A stretch of 64,000 nt of DNA from Hyphomicrobiales bacterium (GTDB lineage Bacteria > Pseudomonadota > Alphaproteobacteria > Rhizobiales > Beijerinckiaceae). The stretch is from assembly GCA_016716745.1 (NCBI GenBank), contig JADJVD010000001.1:496001-560000 (forward strand), in the 5' to 3' direction. The notes under the pieces are model-generated. The model worked only from the letters and a program-made list of their open reading frames with translations, made no database searches and was not told the DNA's origin. The position numbers were made by a program, and so were the translations under genes. Shown piece by piece: positions 1 to 9,055 of this stretch. The stretch's first letter is position 1. The number at the start of each line of letters is the position of its first letter.

Positions 1-6
1 GAACCG

Positions 7-1011
7 ATGAGCGCCGCCGACACGCCCCCGGACTCCGGCCGGGAGACGCGAGCGAGCGCGCCGTCGCTGCTGGACCGCTTCCGCGGCCTGCTCGGACTCG
101 GCGCGCCCTCGGCGCGCGACGACATCGAGGACGCCATCGCCGATTCGAGCCAGAGTGGCGAATTGTCGGCGCAGGAACGCTCGATGCTGACCAACGTGCT
201 CGGCCTGCACGAGATCCGCATCGGCGACATCATGGTGCCGCGCGCCGACATCGTCGGCGTGTCGATCGAGGCGACGCTGGGCGACGTGCTGGCGCTGTTC
301 CGCACCGCCGGGCATTCGCGCTTTCCCGTGCATGGCGACACGCTCGACGACGCGCGCGGCATGGTCCACATCCGCGACTTCCTCGACTACATCGCCGGCG
401 CGGCGCTGGCGCGGCGGGCGCGGCGCGACGCGCAGGCCGGCGCCGGCGCGGCGCCGCAGCGCCTCGTCGGCGCGCTCGATCTGTCGGTGCCGCTGGCGCA
501 GGCCAACATCCTGCGCCCCGTCCTCTACGTGCCGCCCTCGATGCCGGCGCTCGACCTGCTGGTGAAGATGCAGGCGACGCGCACGCACATGGCGCTCGTC
601 ATCGACGAATATGGCGGCACCGACGGCCTGGTCTCGATCGAGGACATCGTCGAGCAGATCGTCGGCGAGATCGAGGACGAGCACGACGAGACCGAGGGAC
701 CTCTCGTCGAGAAGACGGGCGAGGCCGAATTCTTCGCCGACGCGCGGGCGAGCCTCGAGGAGGTCGCCGCCGTCGCCGGCGCCGATTTCGCGGCGGACGC
801 GGAGGCCGAGGAGGTGGACACGCTCGGCGGCCTCGTCACCACGCTCGCCGGGCGGGTGCCGGCGCGCGGCGAGATCATTCCCGGACCCGGCCGGTTCGAC
901 ATCGAGATTCTCGACGCCGATCCGCGCCGCGTGAAGCGCGTGCGGCTGATCCGCCGGGCCGCCGCCGAGGCGGGCGAGAGCGCCTCCGACAAGCCGGGCG
1001 AAACCGGCTAG
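7..1011 (+). CDS. corC: CorC/HlyC-type CBS-domain protein (hemolysin family)
   Basis: A 334-residue cytosolic protein of the CorC/TlyC family, which is tied to magnesium/cobalt efflux and envelope stability. The order is a charged N-terminus, a CBS pair beginning near residue 65 (IRIGDIMVPRADIVGV) and continuing through GGTDGLVSIEDIVEQIVGEI near residue 200, then a C-terminal CorC_HlyC transporter-associated domain (VDTLGGLVTTLAGRVP). It has no N-terminal membrane domain (DUF21), so it is the short soluble form. ATG at base 7 is the only sensible start and lies at the window edge. lnt follows 38 bases downstream on the same strand, the ybeX-lnt pairing seen across proteobacteria; ybeY would be expected just upstream of the window. 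Family is certain, the transported ion is not. Confidence 0.93.
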   Translation: MSAADTPPDSGRETRASAPSLLDRFRGLLGLGAPSARDDIEDAIADSSQSGELSAQERSMLTNVLGLHEIRIGDIMVPRADIVGVSIEATLGDVLALFRTAGHSRFPVHGDTLDDARGMVHIRDFLDYIAGAALARRARRDAQAGAGAAPQRLVGALDLSVPLAQANILRPVLYVPPSMPALDLLVKMQATRTHMALVIDEYGGTDGLVSIEDIVEQIVGEIEDEHDETEGPLVEKTGEAEFFADARASLEEVAAVAGADFAADAEAEEVDTLGGLVTTLAGRVPARGEIIPGPGRFDIEILDADPRRVKRVRLIRRAAAEAGESASDKPGETG

Positions 1012-1049
1012 TCTCGCGCTCGCCGATTCGGGGCGGGAGGGGACGCGGC

Positions 1050-2690
1050 TTGAGCGACGCAGGCGCCATCGCAGACAGCACGCGCGCAAGGCCCGCGCTG
1101 ACGCGGCTCGCCCATGCGGTCATTCTGGCCGACGGCTGGCGGCGCCGCGCGATCGCCTTCGCCGCCGGGGCCTGCGGGGCGCTCGCCATGGCGCCCGTCG
1201 ACGCCGCGCCCGCGATGGCGGTCTCGCTCACCCTCGCTGTGTGGCTGATCGACGGATCGGCCGCGGGCGGCGGATTGGCGAGCCCGGCCGCGCTGCGCCG
1301 CGCCGCGGCCGCCGGCTGGTGGTGGGGCTTCGGCTATTTTCTCGCCGGCCTGTGGTGGCTCGGCGCGGCGTTTCTCGTCGAGGCCGACAAATTCGCCTGG
1401 GCGCTGCCGCTCGGCGTGCTCGGCCTGCCGGCGGGGCTGGCGCTGTTTCCCGCGCTCGGCTTCGCCCTGTCGCGGCTGGTCTGGTCGACCGGGGGCTGGC
1501 GCGTGCTGGCGCTCGCCGCCGGGCTCGGCGCCTCCGAATGGCTGCGCGGCAATATCTTCACCGGTTTCCCGTGGAACGCGCTCGGCATGGCGTTCGGCGG
1601 CAATCTGGTGCTGGCGCAGGCCTCGGCCTGGATCGGCCTGTGGGGACTGACGCTGGCCGTCGTCGCGATCTGCGCCGCGCCGGCGACGCTCGCCGATCCG
1701 GTTCGCCGGCGCCTCGCGCGGTCGCCGGTCGGCTATGCGCTGATCGCCTTCGCCGCGCTGATCGCCTTCGGCGGCCTGCGGCTGGCGGGCGCGGGCGAGG
1801 AGGTGGTGAAGGGCGTCAAGCTGCGCGTGATGCAGCCAAACCTGCCGCAGGACGCCAAGTTCCGCCCGGAGAACAAGGACGCGATCCTGACGCGGTATCT
1901 CGATCTGTCGGATCGGGCGACCTCGCCGCAATCGACCGGCGTCGCCGACGCGACGCATCTGATCTGGCCGGAATCGGCCTTCCCCTTCATCCTGTCGCGC
2001 GACGCCGGCGCGCTCGCCCGCATCGGCGCAGCGCTGAAGGGCGGGACGACCCTGATCACCGGCGCGGCCCGCCTCGACGAGCAGGCCGCCGCCTATTTCA
2101 ACGCCATTCAGGTGGTAAGCCCGGGCGGGGCGATCGTCGAGAGCTACGACAAGGCGCATCTCGTGCCCTTCGGCGAGTATCTGCCGTTCAAGGGGATGTG
2201 GCGGGCCCTCGGGATCACCCAGTTCGTGCATATTCCGGGCGGCTTCACCGCCGGCGCACGGCGCCGGCCGCTGACGGTTCCGGGCCTGCCCGCCGTCGCG
2301 CCGCTGGTCTGCTACGAGGCGATCTTCTCCGGCGAGGTGACGCCCGAGGGACGCGACGAGGCGCGCCGGCCGGGTCTGATGCTGAACGTCACCAATGACG
2401 GCTGGTTCGGCGCGACCTCCGGCCCCTACCAGCATCTGGCGCAGGCGCGCCTGCGCGCCGTCGAGGAAGGGCTGCCTCTGGTGCGCGCCGCCAATACCGG
2501 CGTCTCCGCCGTGATCGACCCCTATGGCCGCATCCGCGCCTCGCTGCCGCTCGGCGTCGCCGACGTGCTCGACGCCCCGCTGCCGGCGGCCATCTCGCCG
2601 CCGCCGTTCGCCCGCTGGGGCCACTGGGCCGCGCTGTTGCTGGGAGCGCTGTGTCTGGCCGGCGCGCTGGTCGGTCGGCTGCAACGCTGA
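1050..2690 (+). CDS. lnt: Apolipoprotein N-acyltransferase
   Basis: Inner-membrane enzyme of 546 residues that adds the third acyl chain to the N-terminal cysteine of lipoproteins. Hydrophobic segments fill roughly the first 230 residues. A nitrilase-fold domain follows, with the expected glutamate (LIWPESAFPF), lysine (YDKAHLVPFGEYLP) and cysteine (VCYEAIFSGEV) of the Glu-Lys-Cys triad, and ends in NDGWFGATSGPYQHLAQARLR-type sequence. The last stretch is another membrane helix. The start is TTG at 1050; no ATG lies in a better place. In Sinorhizobium this gene is actA, needed for acid tolerance and adjacent to phrR, the same arrangement as here. Confidence 0.96.
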   Translation: MSDAGAIADSTRARPALTRLAHAVILADGWRRRAIAFAAGACGALAMAPVDAAPAMAVSLTLAVWLIDGSAAGGGLASPAALRRAAAAGWWWGFGYFLAGLWWLGAAFLVEADKFAWALPLGVLGLPAGLALFPALGFALSRLVWSTGGWRVLALAAGLGASEWLRGNIFTGFPWNALGMAFGGNLVLAQASAWIGLWGLTLAVVAICAAPATLADPVRRRLARSPVGYALIAFAALIAFGGLRLAGAGEEVVKGVKLRVMQPNLPQDAKFRPENKDAILTRYLDLSDRATSPQSTGVADATHLIWPESAFPFILSRDAGALARIGAALKGGTTLITGAARLDEQAAAYFNAIQVVSPGGAIVESYDKAHLVPFGEYLPFKGMWRALGITQFVHIPGGFTAGARRRPLTVPGLPAVAPLVCYEAIFSGEVTPEGRDEARRPGLMLNVTNDGWFGATSGPYQHLAQARLRAVEEGLPLVRAANTGVSAVIDPYGRIRASLPLGVADVLDAPLPAAISPPPFARWGHWAALLLGALCLAGALVGRLQR

Positions 2691-2706
2691 ATTGTTTTCC
2701 CTTGGG

Positions 2707-2729
2707 TGATGCAATTTGACGTTGCGTCA
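2707..2729. promoter_or_regulatory. Inverted repeat upstream of the phrR-like regulator
   Basis: TGATGCAA (2707-2714) and TTGCGTCA (2722-2729) are inverted half-sites matching at 7 of 8 positions, separated by 7 bases. The spacer and right arm contain TTGACG, a possible -35 element. The repeat begins 17 bases after lnt ends and lies 50 bases before the start of an XRE regulator, so autoregulation is a fair guess. No footprint is known to me for this sequence. Confidence 0.35.
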
Positions 2730-2781
2730 TCCCGAGGGGCGCCGTACAACCCTGACGCGAGCGAGAGGGTTTACAGGCGCG

Positions 2782-3192
2782 ATGCCAAGGGCGGCGACGA
2801 ACACTATCGACAAGGGCGTCGGCGAACGCATCCGCGCCCGCCGCGTCGAGCTCAAGCTCACCCAGTCCGCCCTCGCCAAGGCCATCGGCGTCACCTTCCA
2901 GCAGGTCCAGAAGTACGAGAACGGCAAGAACCGCATCGGCGCCGGCTCGCTCGGGCCGATCGCCGAATTTCTCGGCGTGTCGACCTCCTATCTGCTCGGC
3001 GAGGCCGGCGCGGACGGCCAGCCGGGGTTCGCCGAGGCGGGACAGGCCGGCTACGAGGCGAGCGATCCGGCGGTCGCGCGCGAGGCCATGGCCCTGCACC
3101 GCGCCTTCCTCAGGATCGCCAGCCCGGAGCTGCGCCGCAGCGTTATCGATCTGGTGACGAAGATCGCCGCGCAGCCGGCGGAAACGCCCTGA
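2782..3192 (+). CDS. phrR: XRE-family transcriptional regulator, PhrR/PraR type
   Basis: A 136-residue helix-turn-helix regulator. The Cro/C1-type domain spans about residues 15-70 (GERIRARRVELKLTQSALAKA, then VTFQQVQKYENGKNRIGAG). A less ordered C-terminus follows. ATG at 2782 is preferred; an upstream in-frame TTG at 2716 lies inside an inverted repeat and would add an atypical arginine-rich leader. Location between lnt (actA) and metK matches phrR, the low-pH-induced regulator of Sinorhizobium, and its homologue PraR, which controls quorum sensing and symbiosis genes in rhizobia. Targets here are unknown. Palindromes lie on both sides of the gene. Confidence 0.88.
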   Translation: MPRAATNTIDKGVGERIRARRVELKLTQSALAKAIGVTFQQVQKYENGKNRIGAGSLGPIAEFLGVSTSYLLGEAGADGQPGFAEAGQAGYEASDPAVAREAMALHRAFLRIASPELRRSVIDLVTKIAAQPAETP

Positions 3193-3210
3193 CGTTACGT
3201 TCTCTTTAAC

Positions 3211-3223
3211 GAACGATTCGTTC
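3211..3223. promoter_or_regulatory. Palindrome between phrR and metK
   Basis: GAACGATTCGTTC is a palindrome of two 6-base arms around a single central T. It lies in an AT-richer patch 92 bases before metK, right after the regulator gene. Size and position suit an operator for a dimeric helix-turn-helix protein such as the neighbouring PhrR-like protein. This is inference from symmetry only. Confidence 0.35.
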
Positions 3224-3237
3224 TTACTAAACTTGAC

Positions 3238-3252
3238 GAGTCGCCTCGACTC
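3238..3252 (+). promoter_or_regulatory. Small hairpin in the metK leader
   Basis: GAGTCG, a 3-base loop (CCT) and CGACTC form a perfect 6-bp stem in the presumed metK leader, 62 bases before the start codon. metK is often controlled by SAM-sensing leaders, but I could not align this leader with a SAM riboswitch class, so it is recorded only as a stem-loop. Confidence 0.25.
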
Positions 3253-3314
3253 GGACAGACACAGCGGCGCGCCGTCGGCCGCCGCCCGCCCGACTTCGCC
3301 TTCCGGAGAACCAC

Positions 3315-4511
<1,197 letters not shown>

Positions 4512-4537
4512 GGTCCGGAGCCTCTGTCGACACGATC

Positions 4538-4564
4538 ACGGCCCGGCCCGCGCCGGGCCGTTTT
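4538..4564 (+). terminator. Rho-independent terminator after metK
   Basis: CGGCCCGG (4539-4546) pairs perfectly with CCGGGCCG (4553-4560) across a 6-base loop, and TTTT follows directly. It sits 27 bases after the metK stop, so it should end metK transcription. It is the cleanest intrinsic terminator found in the window. Confidence 0.82.
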
Positions 4565-4622
4565 GCGTTCGCGCCGACCGCTCGCTCTTGCGCGCAGGCG
4601 GCGCGCGTCCTAACCGGCGCGC

Positions 4623-5372
4623 ATGAACGATGTGAACGACGATGCGGGCGCCGCCCGCCCCGGCCGCCGCAAGGGCGAGCGCCCCTCCGGCAATCCGCCG
4701 CCGCCCGAGGCCGCGCCCTTCTACGGACGGCGCCACGGCAAGACGCTGCGCGAGCATCACGCCGGGCTGATGCAGACGCTGCTGCCGCATCTGTCGGTTC
4801 CGGACGGGCCGCTCGACCTGGCGGCGCTGTTCGGCCGCGCCATGACGGGCTACCGGCTCGAGATCGGCTTCGGCGGCGGCGAGCATCTGGCGCAGCGCGC
4901 CGGCGAGACTCCGGACGTCGGCTTCATCGGCTGCGAGCCCTTCGTCAACGGCGTCGCCAAGGCGCTGGCGCTGATCGAGGAGGGCAATCTCGACAATGTC
5001 CGCATCCACGCCAACGACGCGGGGCGCCTGATCGACCGGCTGCCGGCGGCCAGCCTCGCGCGCGTCGACATCCTCTATCCCGACCCGTGGCCGAAGCGCC
5101 GGCAGCGCAAGCGCCGCTTCGTCTCGGACGCGACGCTGAAGCGCCTCGCCCGCGCGCTCGCGCCCGGCGGCCTGCTCTGCTTCGCCACCGACATCGACGA
5201 CTACGCCGGCTGGACGCTGCAACGCATGCTGCGCTCGCCCGACTACGACTGGCCGGCGACGACGAGCGCGGACTGGCTGGCCCCGTGGGCGGGCTGGCGT
5301 TCGACACGCTACGAGGAGAAGGCGCGCCGCGAAGGGCGCACCAGCGCCTATCTCACTTTCGTGCGGCGCTAG
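4623..5372 (+). CDS. trmB: tRNA (guanine-N7-)-methyltransferase
   Basis: Methylates N7 of G46 in the tRNA variable loop using SAM. The 249-residue protein has a basic, proline-rich N-terminus of about 35 residues, then the Rossmann motif LEIGFGGGEHLAQRA near residue 80 and the family signature DILYPDPWPKRRQRKRRFV near residue 150. The stop lies one base from the stop of the oppositely oriented LpxH-like gene, so the two are tightly convergent. Co-location with metK, its cofactor supplier, is common in rhizobia. Confidence 0.96.
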   Translation: MNDVNDDAGAARPGRRKGERPSGNPPPPEAAPFYGRRHGKTLREHHAGLMQTLLPHLSVPDGPLDLAALFGRAMTGYRLEIGFGGGEHLAQRAGETPDVGFIGCEPFVNGVAKALALIEEGNLDNVRIHANDAGRLIDRLPAASLARVDILYPDPWPKRRQRKRRFVSDATLKRLARALAPGGLLCFATDIDDYAGWTLQRMLRSPDYDWPATTSADWLAPWAGWRSTRYEEKARREGRTSAYLTFVRR

Positions 5373-5373
5373 C

Positions 5374-6174
5374 TCACGCAGCGTTGGACCAGACGAGCGC
5401 CGGCGCGATCGGACGCGCGGCGCGCGCGCTGGCGCTCCACGCCACGACCTCGATGCGCCCGTCCGGATGTTCGAGAATCGCAGAGCAGCTTTCGATCCAG
5501 TCCCCGGCGTTGAGGTAGAGCACGCCGCCGCAGCGCCGCATCGCAGGCTTGTGGATATGGCCGCACAGCACGATGTCGGCGCCGTGGCGCGCCGCGTCGG
5601 CGGCCACGGCGTCCTCGAACGCCGAGATGTAGTTGACCGCGCGCTTCACCTTCTGCTTGCTCCACGCCGACAGCGACCACTCCGGCAGGCCGAGCCAGCG
5701 GCGGAAGCGCGAGATGTGGATGCTCAGCCAGATGGCGAAGTCATAGGCCGAGTCGCCGAGTAGCGCGAGCCAGCGAATATTGGTGACCACGGCGTCGAAC
5801 TTGTCGCCGTGCAGGACGAGCATCCGCTTGCCGTCGGCGGTGTGGTGGATCGCCTCCTCGACGATTTCGACGACGCCGAGATGCATGCCGGCGTACTGGC
5901 GCAGGAACTCGTCGTGATTGCCGGGCACGTAGACGATGCGCGCGCCCTCGCGCGCCTTGCGCAGCAATTCCTCGACCACGTCGTTGTGCGATTGCGGCCA
6001 GCGCCACGACGCCTTCAATCGCCACCCGTCGACGATGTCGCCGACGAGATAGATCGTCTCGGCTTCGTGACCGGCCAGGAAGTCAAGCAGAGCCGTCGCG
6101 TTGCAGCCCCGCGCGCCGAGATGCACGTCGGAGATGAAGATCGCACGACATTGGGATGGAGTCGGTTGCGCCAC
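5374..6174 (-). CDS. LpxH-like metallophosphoesterase (UDP-2,3-diacylglucosamine diphosphatase family)
   Basis: Calcineurin-fold phosphoesterase of 266 residues in the COG2908 group that includes LpxH. Metal-binding motifs in order are FISDVHLGARG, LVGDIVDGW, GNHDEFLR, VLHGDKFD and LCGHIHKPAM. The start is GTG at 6174. LpxH cleaves UDP-diacylglucosamine in lipid A synthesis, but many alphaproteobacteria use LpxI for that step and keep COG2908 paralogues of unclear role, so no symbol is assigned. It is divergent from a lipid-type glycosyltransferase 137 bases away, which supports a role in envelope glycolipid metabolism by inference. Confidence 0.83.
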   Translation of the reverse strand: MAQPTPSQCRAIFISDVHLGARGCNATALLDFLAGHEAETIYLVGDIVDGWRLKASWRWPQSHNDVVEELLRKAREGARIVYVPGNHDEFLRQYAGMHLGVVEIVEEAIHHTADGKRMLVLHGDKFDAVVTNIRWLALLGDSAYDFAIWLSIHISRFRRWLGLPEWSLSAWSKQKVKRAVNYISAFEDAVAADAARHGADIVLCGHIHKPAMRRCGGVLYLNAGDWIESCSAILEHPDGRIEVVAWSASARAARPIAPALVWSNAA

Positions 6175-6311
6175 GTCAGGCCCTCTTGCGTCAGTCCCTT
6201 GGCGGCTGTGCCAGAGTCGGCTGTCAGGGATATGACAGCGCGCGCCGCCGCGTCGTCGCCGGGTCGCCGGCGCGTCACCGCCATGTCATTTCCGGCTGGC
6301 TCGTCTTGCGC

Positions 6312-7523
6312 ATGGATTCGCTTGCGCTCATCTGCGCCGTCGCGGCGCTCTCGCTGCTGTTCCTTCATCTGCTGAGCGCCGCGCTGGCGGGTCGCGCGCT
6401 ACGCCCGCAGCCGCGGTCGTGCGAGACGCCGCCGCCGATCTGCGTCATCCGCCCGCTCTGCGGGCTCGACGCCGATCTCTCCGAGACGATCGAAACGACC
6501 TTCGCGCTCGAGGGCGATCGGGAGATCATCTTCTGCGTCGCGCGCGACGACGACCCGGCGGCCGCCCTCGCGCGCGCCGCGATCGCCCGCCATCGCGACG
6601 CGGATGCGCGTCTGCTCGTGGGCGCCGAACGCCTCACCTCTAACGCCAAGCTCGACAATTGCATGAAGGGCTGGCGCGCCGCGACGGCGGAGTGGATCGT
6701 GCTGTCGGATTGCAACGTGCTTCTGCCGCCCGATTACCTTGCGCGCCTGTGGGCGGCGCGCGGCCCCGGCGTCGGCCTCGTGTCCGCGCCGCCAATCGGC
6801 GTGCGGCCCGCAGGATTCGCGGCCGAGATCGAGGCGGCGACGCTGAATCTGTTTCAGGCGCGCCTGCAATATACGGTCGACGCGCTTGGCTTCGGCTTTG
6901 CGCAGGGCAAGACGCTGTTTTGCGCGCGCGCCGATCTGGAGCGCGCCGGCGGCTATGGAGCGCTGGCGCAAGAACCGGCGGAGGACGCCGCCTTCACCAA
7001 AGCGATGCGCCGAGCCGGAATGCGCGTGCGACTCGCCGGCCCCGGCTTCGGCCAGCCGCTCGGCCGGCGCGCCTGGCGCGACGTATGGGGCCGGCAATTG
7101 CGCTGGGCTCGGCTGCGGCGCGCCAGCTTTCCGGCGATCTACGCGTTCGAGATCCTTGCAGGATCGCTGCCGCCGGCCGCGTTGGCGACGGCCGCCGCGC
7201 TCGCCTGGGGGGCGACGGACGCGGAGTCCGTGGCCGCCGCGCTCGCGACGCTGGCGGCATGGCATGCGATCGAAGCGGCGATGGCGCGCGCGATCGGCTG
7301 GCGCTACGACGCGCGCACGCTCGCCGCCGCGCTGGCGCGCGACGCGGCGCTGCCTGCGCTGTTTGTCGCCGGCCTCGCCGGGCGCGACTTCGACTGGCGC
7401 GGGGAGACCGCCTCGGCCGTCGCGCAGGGGCGGCGCGGCCGACGAATACGCCGCAAGATGACGATCAAGCGACTGGATTGTGACAGGGCGAACGATCAGC
7501 ATGCCCGCGCAACGGGACTTTGA
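6312..7523 (+). CDS. Ceramide-glucosyltransferase-like glycosyltransferase (GT21/HpnI type)
   Basis: A 403-residue membrane glycosyltransferase. An N-terminal helix (residues 3-25) anchors a GT-A domain beginning PPICVIRPLCGLD. Features typical of ceramide glucosyltransferases are present: NAKLDNCMKGW, SDCNVLLPPDYL (acidic sugar-nucleotide site), AQGKTLFCARADL, an acidic EPAEDAAF and the RQLRW form of the (Q/R)xxRW motif. C-terminal hydrophobic helices follow. ATG at 6312 is chosen because it directly precedes the hydrophobic anchor; upstream in-frame sequence is not protein-like. The acceptor lipid cannot be read from sequence; sphingolipid or hopanoid glycosylation are both possible. Confidence 0.82.
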   Translation: MDSLALICAVAALSLLFLHLLSAALAGRALRPQPRSCETPPPICVIRPLCGLDADLSETIETTFALEGDREIIFCVARDDDPAAALARAAIARHRDADARLLVGAERLTSNAKLDNCMKGWRAATAEWIVLSDCNVLLPPDYLARLWAARGPGVGLVSAPPIGVRPAGFAAEIEAATLNLFQARLQYTVDALGFGFAQGKTLFCARADLERAGGYGALAQEPAEDAAFTKAMRRAGMRVRLAGPGFGQPLGRRAWRDVWGRQLRWARLRRASFPAIYAFEILAGSLPPAALATAAALAWGATDAESVAAALATLAAWHAIEAAMARAIGWRYDARTLAAALARDAALPALFVAGLAGRDFDWRGETASAVAQGRRGRRIRRKMTIKRLDCDRANDQHARATGL

Positions 7524-7531
7524 AGGAAACA

Positions 7532-7951
7532 ATGTCGGACAAATCGAACAAGCTCTTCGCCAAGCAGGTCGCGCGTTATCACCATGCGCGCGCCGGCGCC
7601 GAGGGGGGCCGCGTCCGCGCGCTGCTCGCCGGCGAGCCGCAGCTTGCGACGCTGGCGAGCAAGGACGGGCTGAAGACGCTCGAAACCGAATTGAAGGCGC
7701 TGAAGCTCGAGCGCCGCGCGCTGAAGAAGATCGAGGCGCTGGCGATGAAGGCGGCCGAGGCGACGGCGGACCGGAACGCCGACAAAGGCGCGAGCGACAC
7801 GCCGGCCGCCGAGAAGGCGGCGACCGCCAAGTCCGTCGCGGCGAAACCCGCAGTCGCCAAACGGGCCGCCAAGACGGTCGTCAAGCCCGCGGCGCGGAAG
7901 CCCGCACGCAAGCCTGCGACGCGCGCCGCCGCCAAACCGCAGAAAGGCTGA
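7532..7951 (+). CDS. Hypothetical protein with histone H1-like lysine/alanine tail
   Basis: A 139-residue basic protein of unknown function. The first 75 residues look helical and charged (FAKQVARYHHARAGAEGGRV; LETELKALKLERRALKKIEA). The last 65 are low complexity and rich in Lys, Ala, Pro and Thr (KPAARKPARKPATRAAAKP), like the tails of bacterial histone H1-like or AlgP-type DNA-binding proteins. ATG at 7532 is preferred because GAAGGA precedes it at good spacing and overlaps the stop of the glycosyltransferase gene. The distance suggests co-transcription with that gene. Nucleic-acid binding is inferred only from the tail. Confidence 0.7.
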   Translation: MSDKSNKLFAKQVARYHHARAGAEGGRVRALLAGEPQLATLASKDGLKTLETELKALKLERRALKKIEALAMKAAEATADRNADKGASDTPAAEKAATAKSVAAKPAVAKRAAKTVVKPAARKPARKPATRAAAKPQKG

Positions 7952-7960
7952 GCGCGGCCC

Positions 7961-8749
7961 TCAGGCCGCCTGCCGCATCGCCTCGTTCATGCAGCGGACC
8001 TCGACCGGCGCGTCGGGCCGGGCGATCAGCGCGCAGCCTTGCGGCACCGGGCGCCAGCAGGCGCGGTCGGTGTCGAGCGGCTCGGACACGACGATGAGAT
8101 CGCCCTCGTCGTCGCGGTGGTAGAGCGAAGGCGCCTTTTCGTCCGAGGCCCAGCGCACGGCGACGAGCTGCTCGCCATCGGACACGGCGGCGGTGAAGCG
8201 CAGCGCCTCCTCGATTCCGGCCTCCCGCATCATCGCGGCGACGTCGCGCAGGGTCGAGGCGAGGGCGGCGACCGGCTGCTCGGCAAGGCCGCGCGACAGC
8301 GCGATGAGGAACAGCGCCTCGGAATCCGTCGCCCCGCCGCGCGCGTCGTAGAGTTCGTCCGGGATCATCGCCTCGATGCGTCGCTTCAGCCGCGCGTAAC
8401 CGCCGATCTGGCCGTTGTGCATGAACATGTGCCGGCCATGCGCGAAGGGATGGCAGTTGGCGCGCGCGATGGCGGTGCCGGTGGAGGCGCGGACGTGGGC
8501 GAAGAACATCGGCGAGCGCACCTGCGCGCAGATGCTGCGCAGATTCTCGTCCGACCAGGCCGGGCGCACCTCGCGATAGAGGCCGGGCTGCGGGCGCTCG
8601 CCATACCAGCCGACGCCGAAGCCGTCGCCATTCGTCGTCGCCTTCGATTCGTCGGCGTGCAGGGACTGGGCGATCAGCGAATGCTGGGGCTGGGTGACCA
8701 GCGCCTCCATCAGGCGGGGGCGACCCCGGTAGGCGAGCCAGCGGCACAT
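7961..8749 (-). CDS. Class II glutamine amidotransferase (YafJ/EgtC-like)
   Basis: A 262-residue N-terminal-nucleophile amidotransferase without a second synthetase domain. Processing or removal of Met1 would expose Cys2 (MCRWLAYRG). Family segments are NGDGFGVGWYG near residue 40, FFAHVRASTGT near residue 81 and HNGQIGGY near residue 110, which form the glutamine site. The protein resembles YafJ of E. coli and EgtC of ergothioneine synthesis; no other ergothioneine gene is present, so YafJ-like with unknown acceptor is the safer reading. It is the last gene of a leftward block. Confidence 0.88.
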   Translation of the reverse strand: MCRWLAYRGRPRLMEALVTQPQHSLIAQSLHADESKATTNGDGFGVGWYGERPQPGLYREVRPAWSDENLRSICAQVRSPMFFAHVRASTGTAIARANCHPFAHGRHMFMHNGQIGGYARLKRRIEAMIPDELYDARGGATDSEALFLIALSRGLAEQPVAALASTLRDVAAMMREAGIEEALRFTAAVSDGEQLVAVRWASDEKAPSLYHRDDEGDLIVVSEPLDTDRACWRPVPQGCALIARPDAPVEVRCMNEAMRQAA

Positions 8750-8806
8750 GACGTGAACTCCGTTCCGGAAGGAGTTTGGCGGCGCATGGTTAATGCGGGC
8801 TGAATT

Positions 8807-9025
8807 TCACCCCCTGGCGGCGCGGGCGCGCCGCTCGGCGACCTCCTGCGGGCCGGCGTAGGCCTCCTGGAATTTGGCGCTCCAGTAATGCAGCTCCTCG
8901 AGCGGGATGCGTCGGCCGGTGACGGCGCAGCGCACGAAGGCGCCGGGTTTCACGACACGATAGTCGCTGTCGGAATAATGCAGCTCCGCCTCTGTCGGCA
9001 GGGGCTGGCGATCGTGTCGGTTCAT
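8807..9025 (-). CDS. DUF2093 domain protein
   Basis: A 72-residue protein matching what I recall of DUF2093, a small alphaproteobacterial family of unknown function. The core reads AELHYSDSDYRVVKPGAFVRCAVTG followed by IPLEELHYWS in short pieces, with aromatic and histidine residues conserved in the family. It lies between the amidotransferase and the kinase on the same strand, 30 bases from the kinase stop. There is no signal peptide or membrane segment. Confidence 0.8.
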   Translation of the reverse strand: MNRHDRQPLPTEAELHYSDSDYRVVKPGAFVRCAVTGRRIPLEELHYWSAKFQEAYAGPQEVAERRARAARG

Positions 9026-9055
9026 GGGGCGCGTCCGGCGTGGCCAAGCCCCCTT

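Noticed and set aside
3193..3314. SAM riboswitch before metK
   Set aside because: I looked for SAM-II or SAM/SAH-type pseudoknot elements but could only find one short hairpin and a palindrome. A covariance-model search would be decisive.
7961..8749. EgtC of ergothioneine biosynthesis
   Set aside because: The family fits, but no egtB, egtD or egtA accompanies it; a YafJ-like amidotransferase of unknown acceptor is safer.
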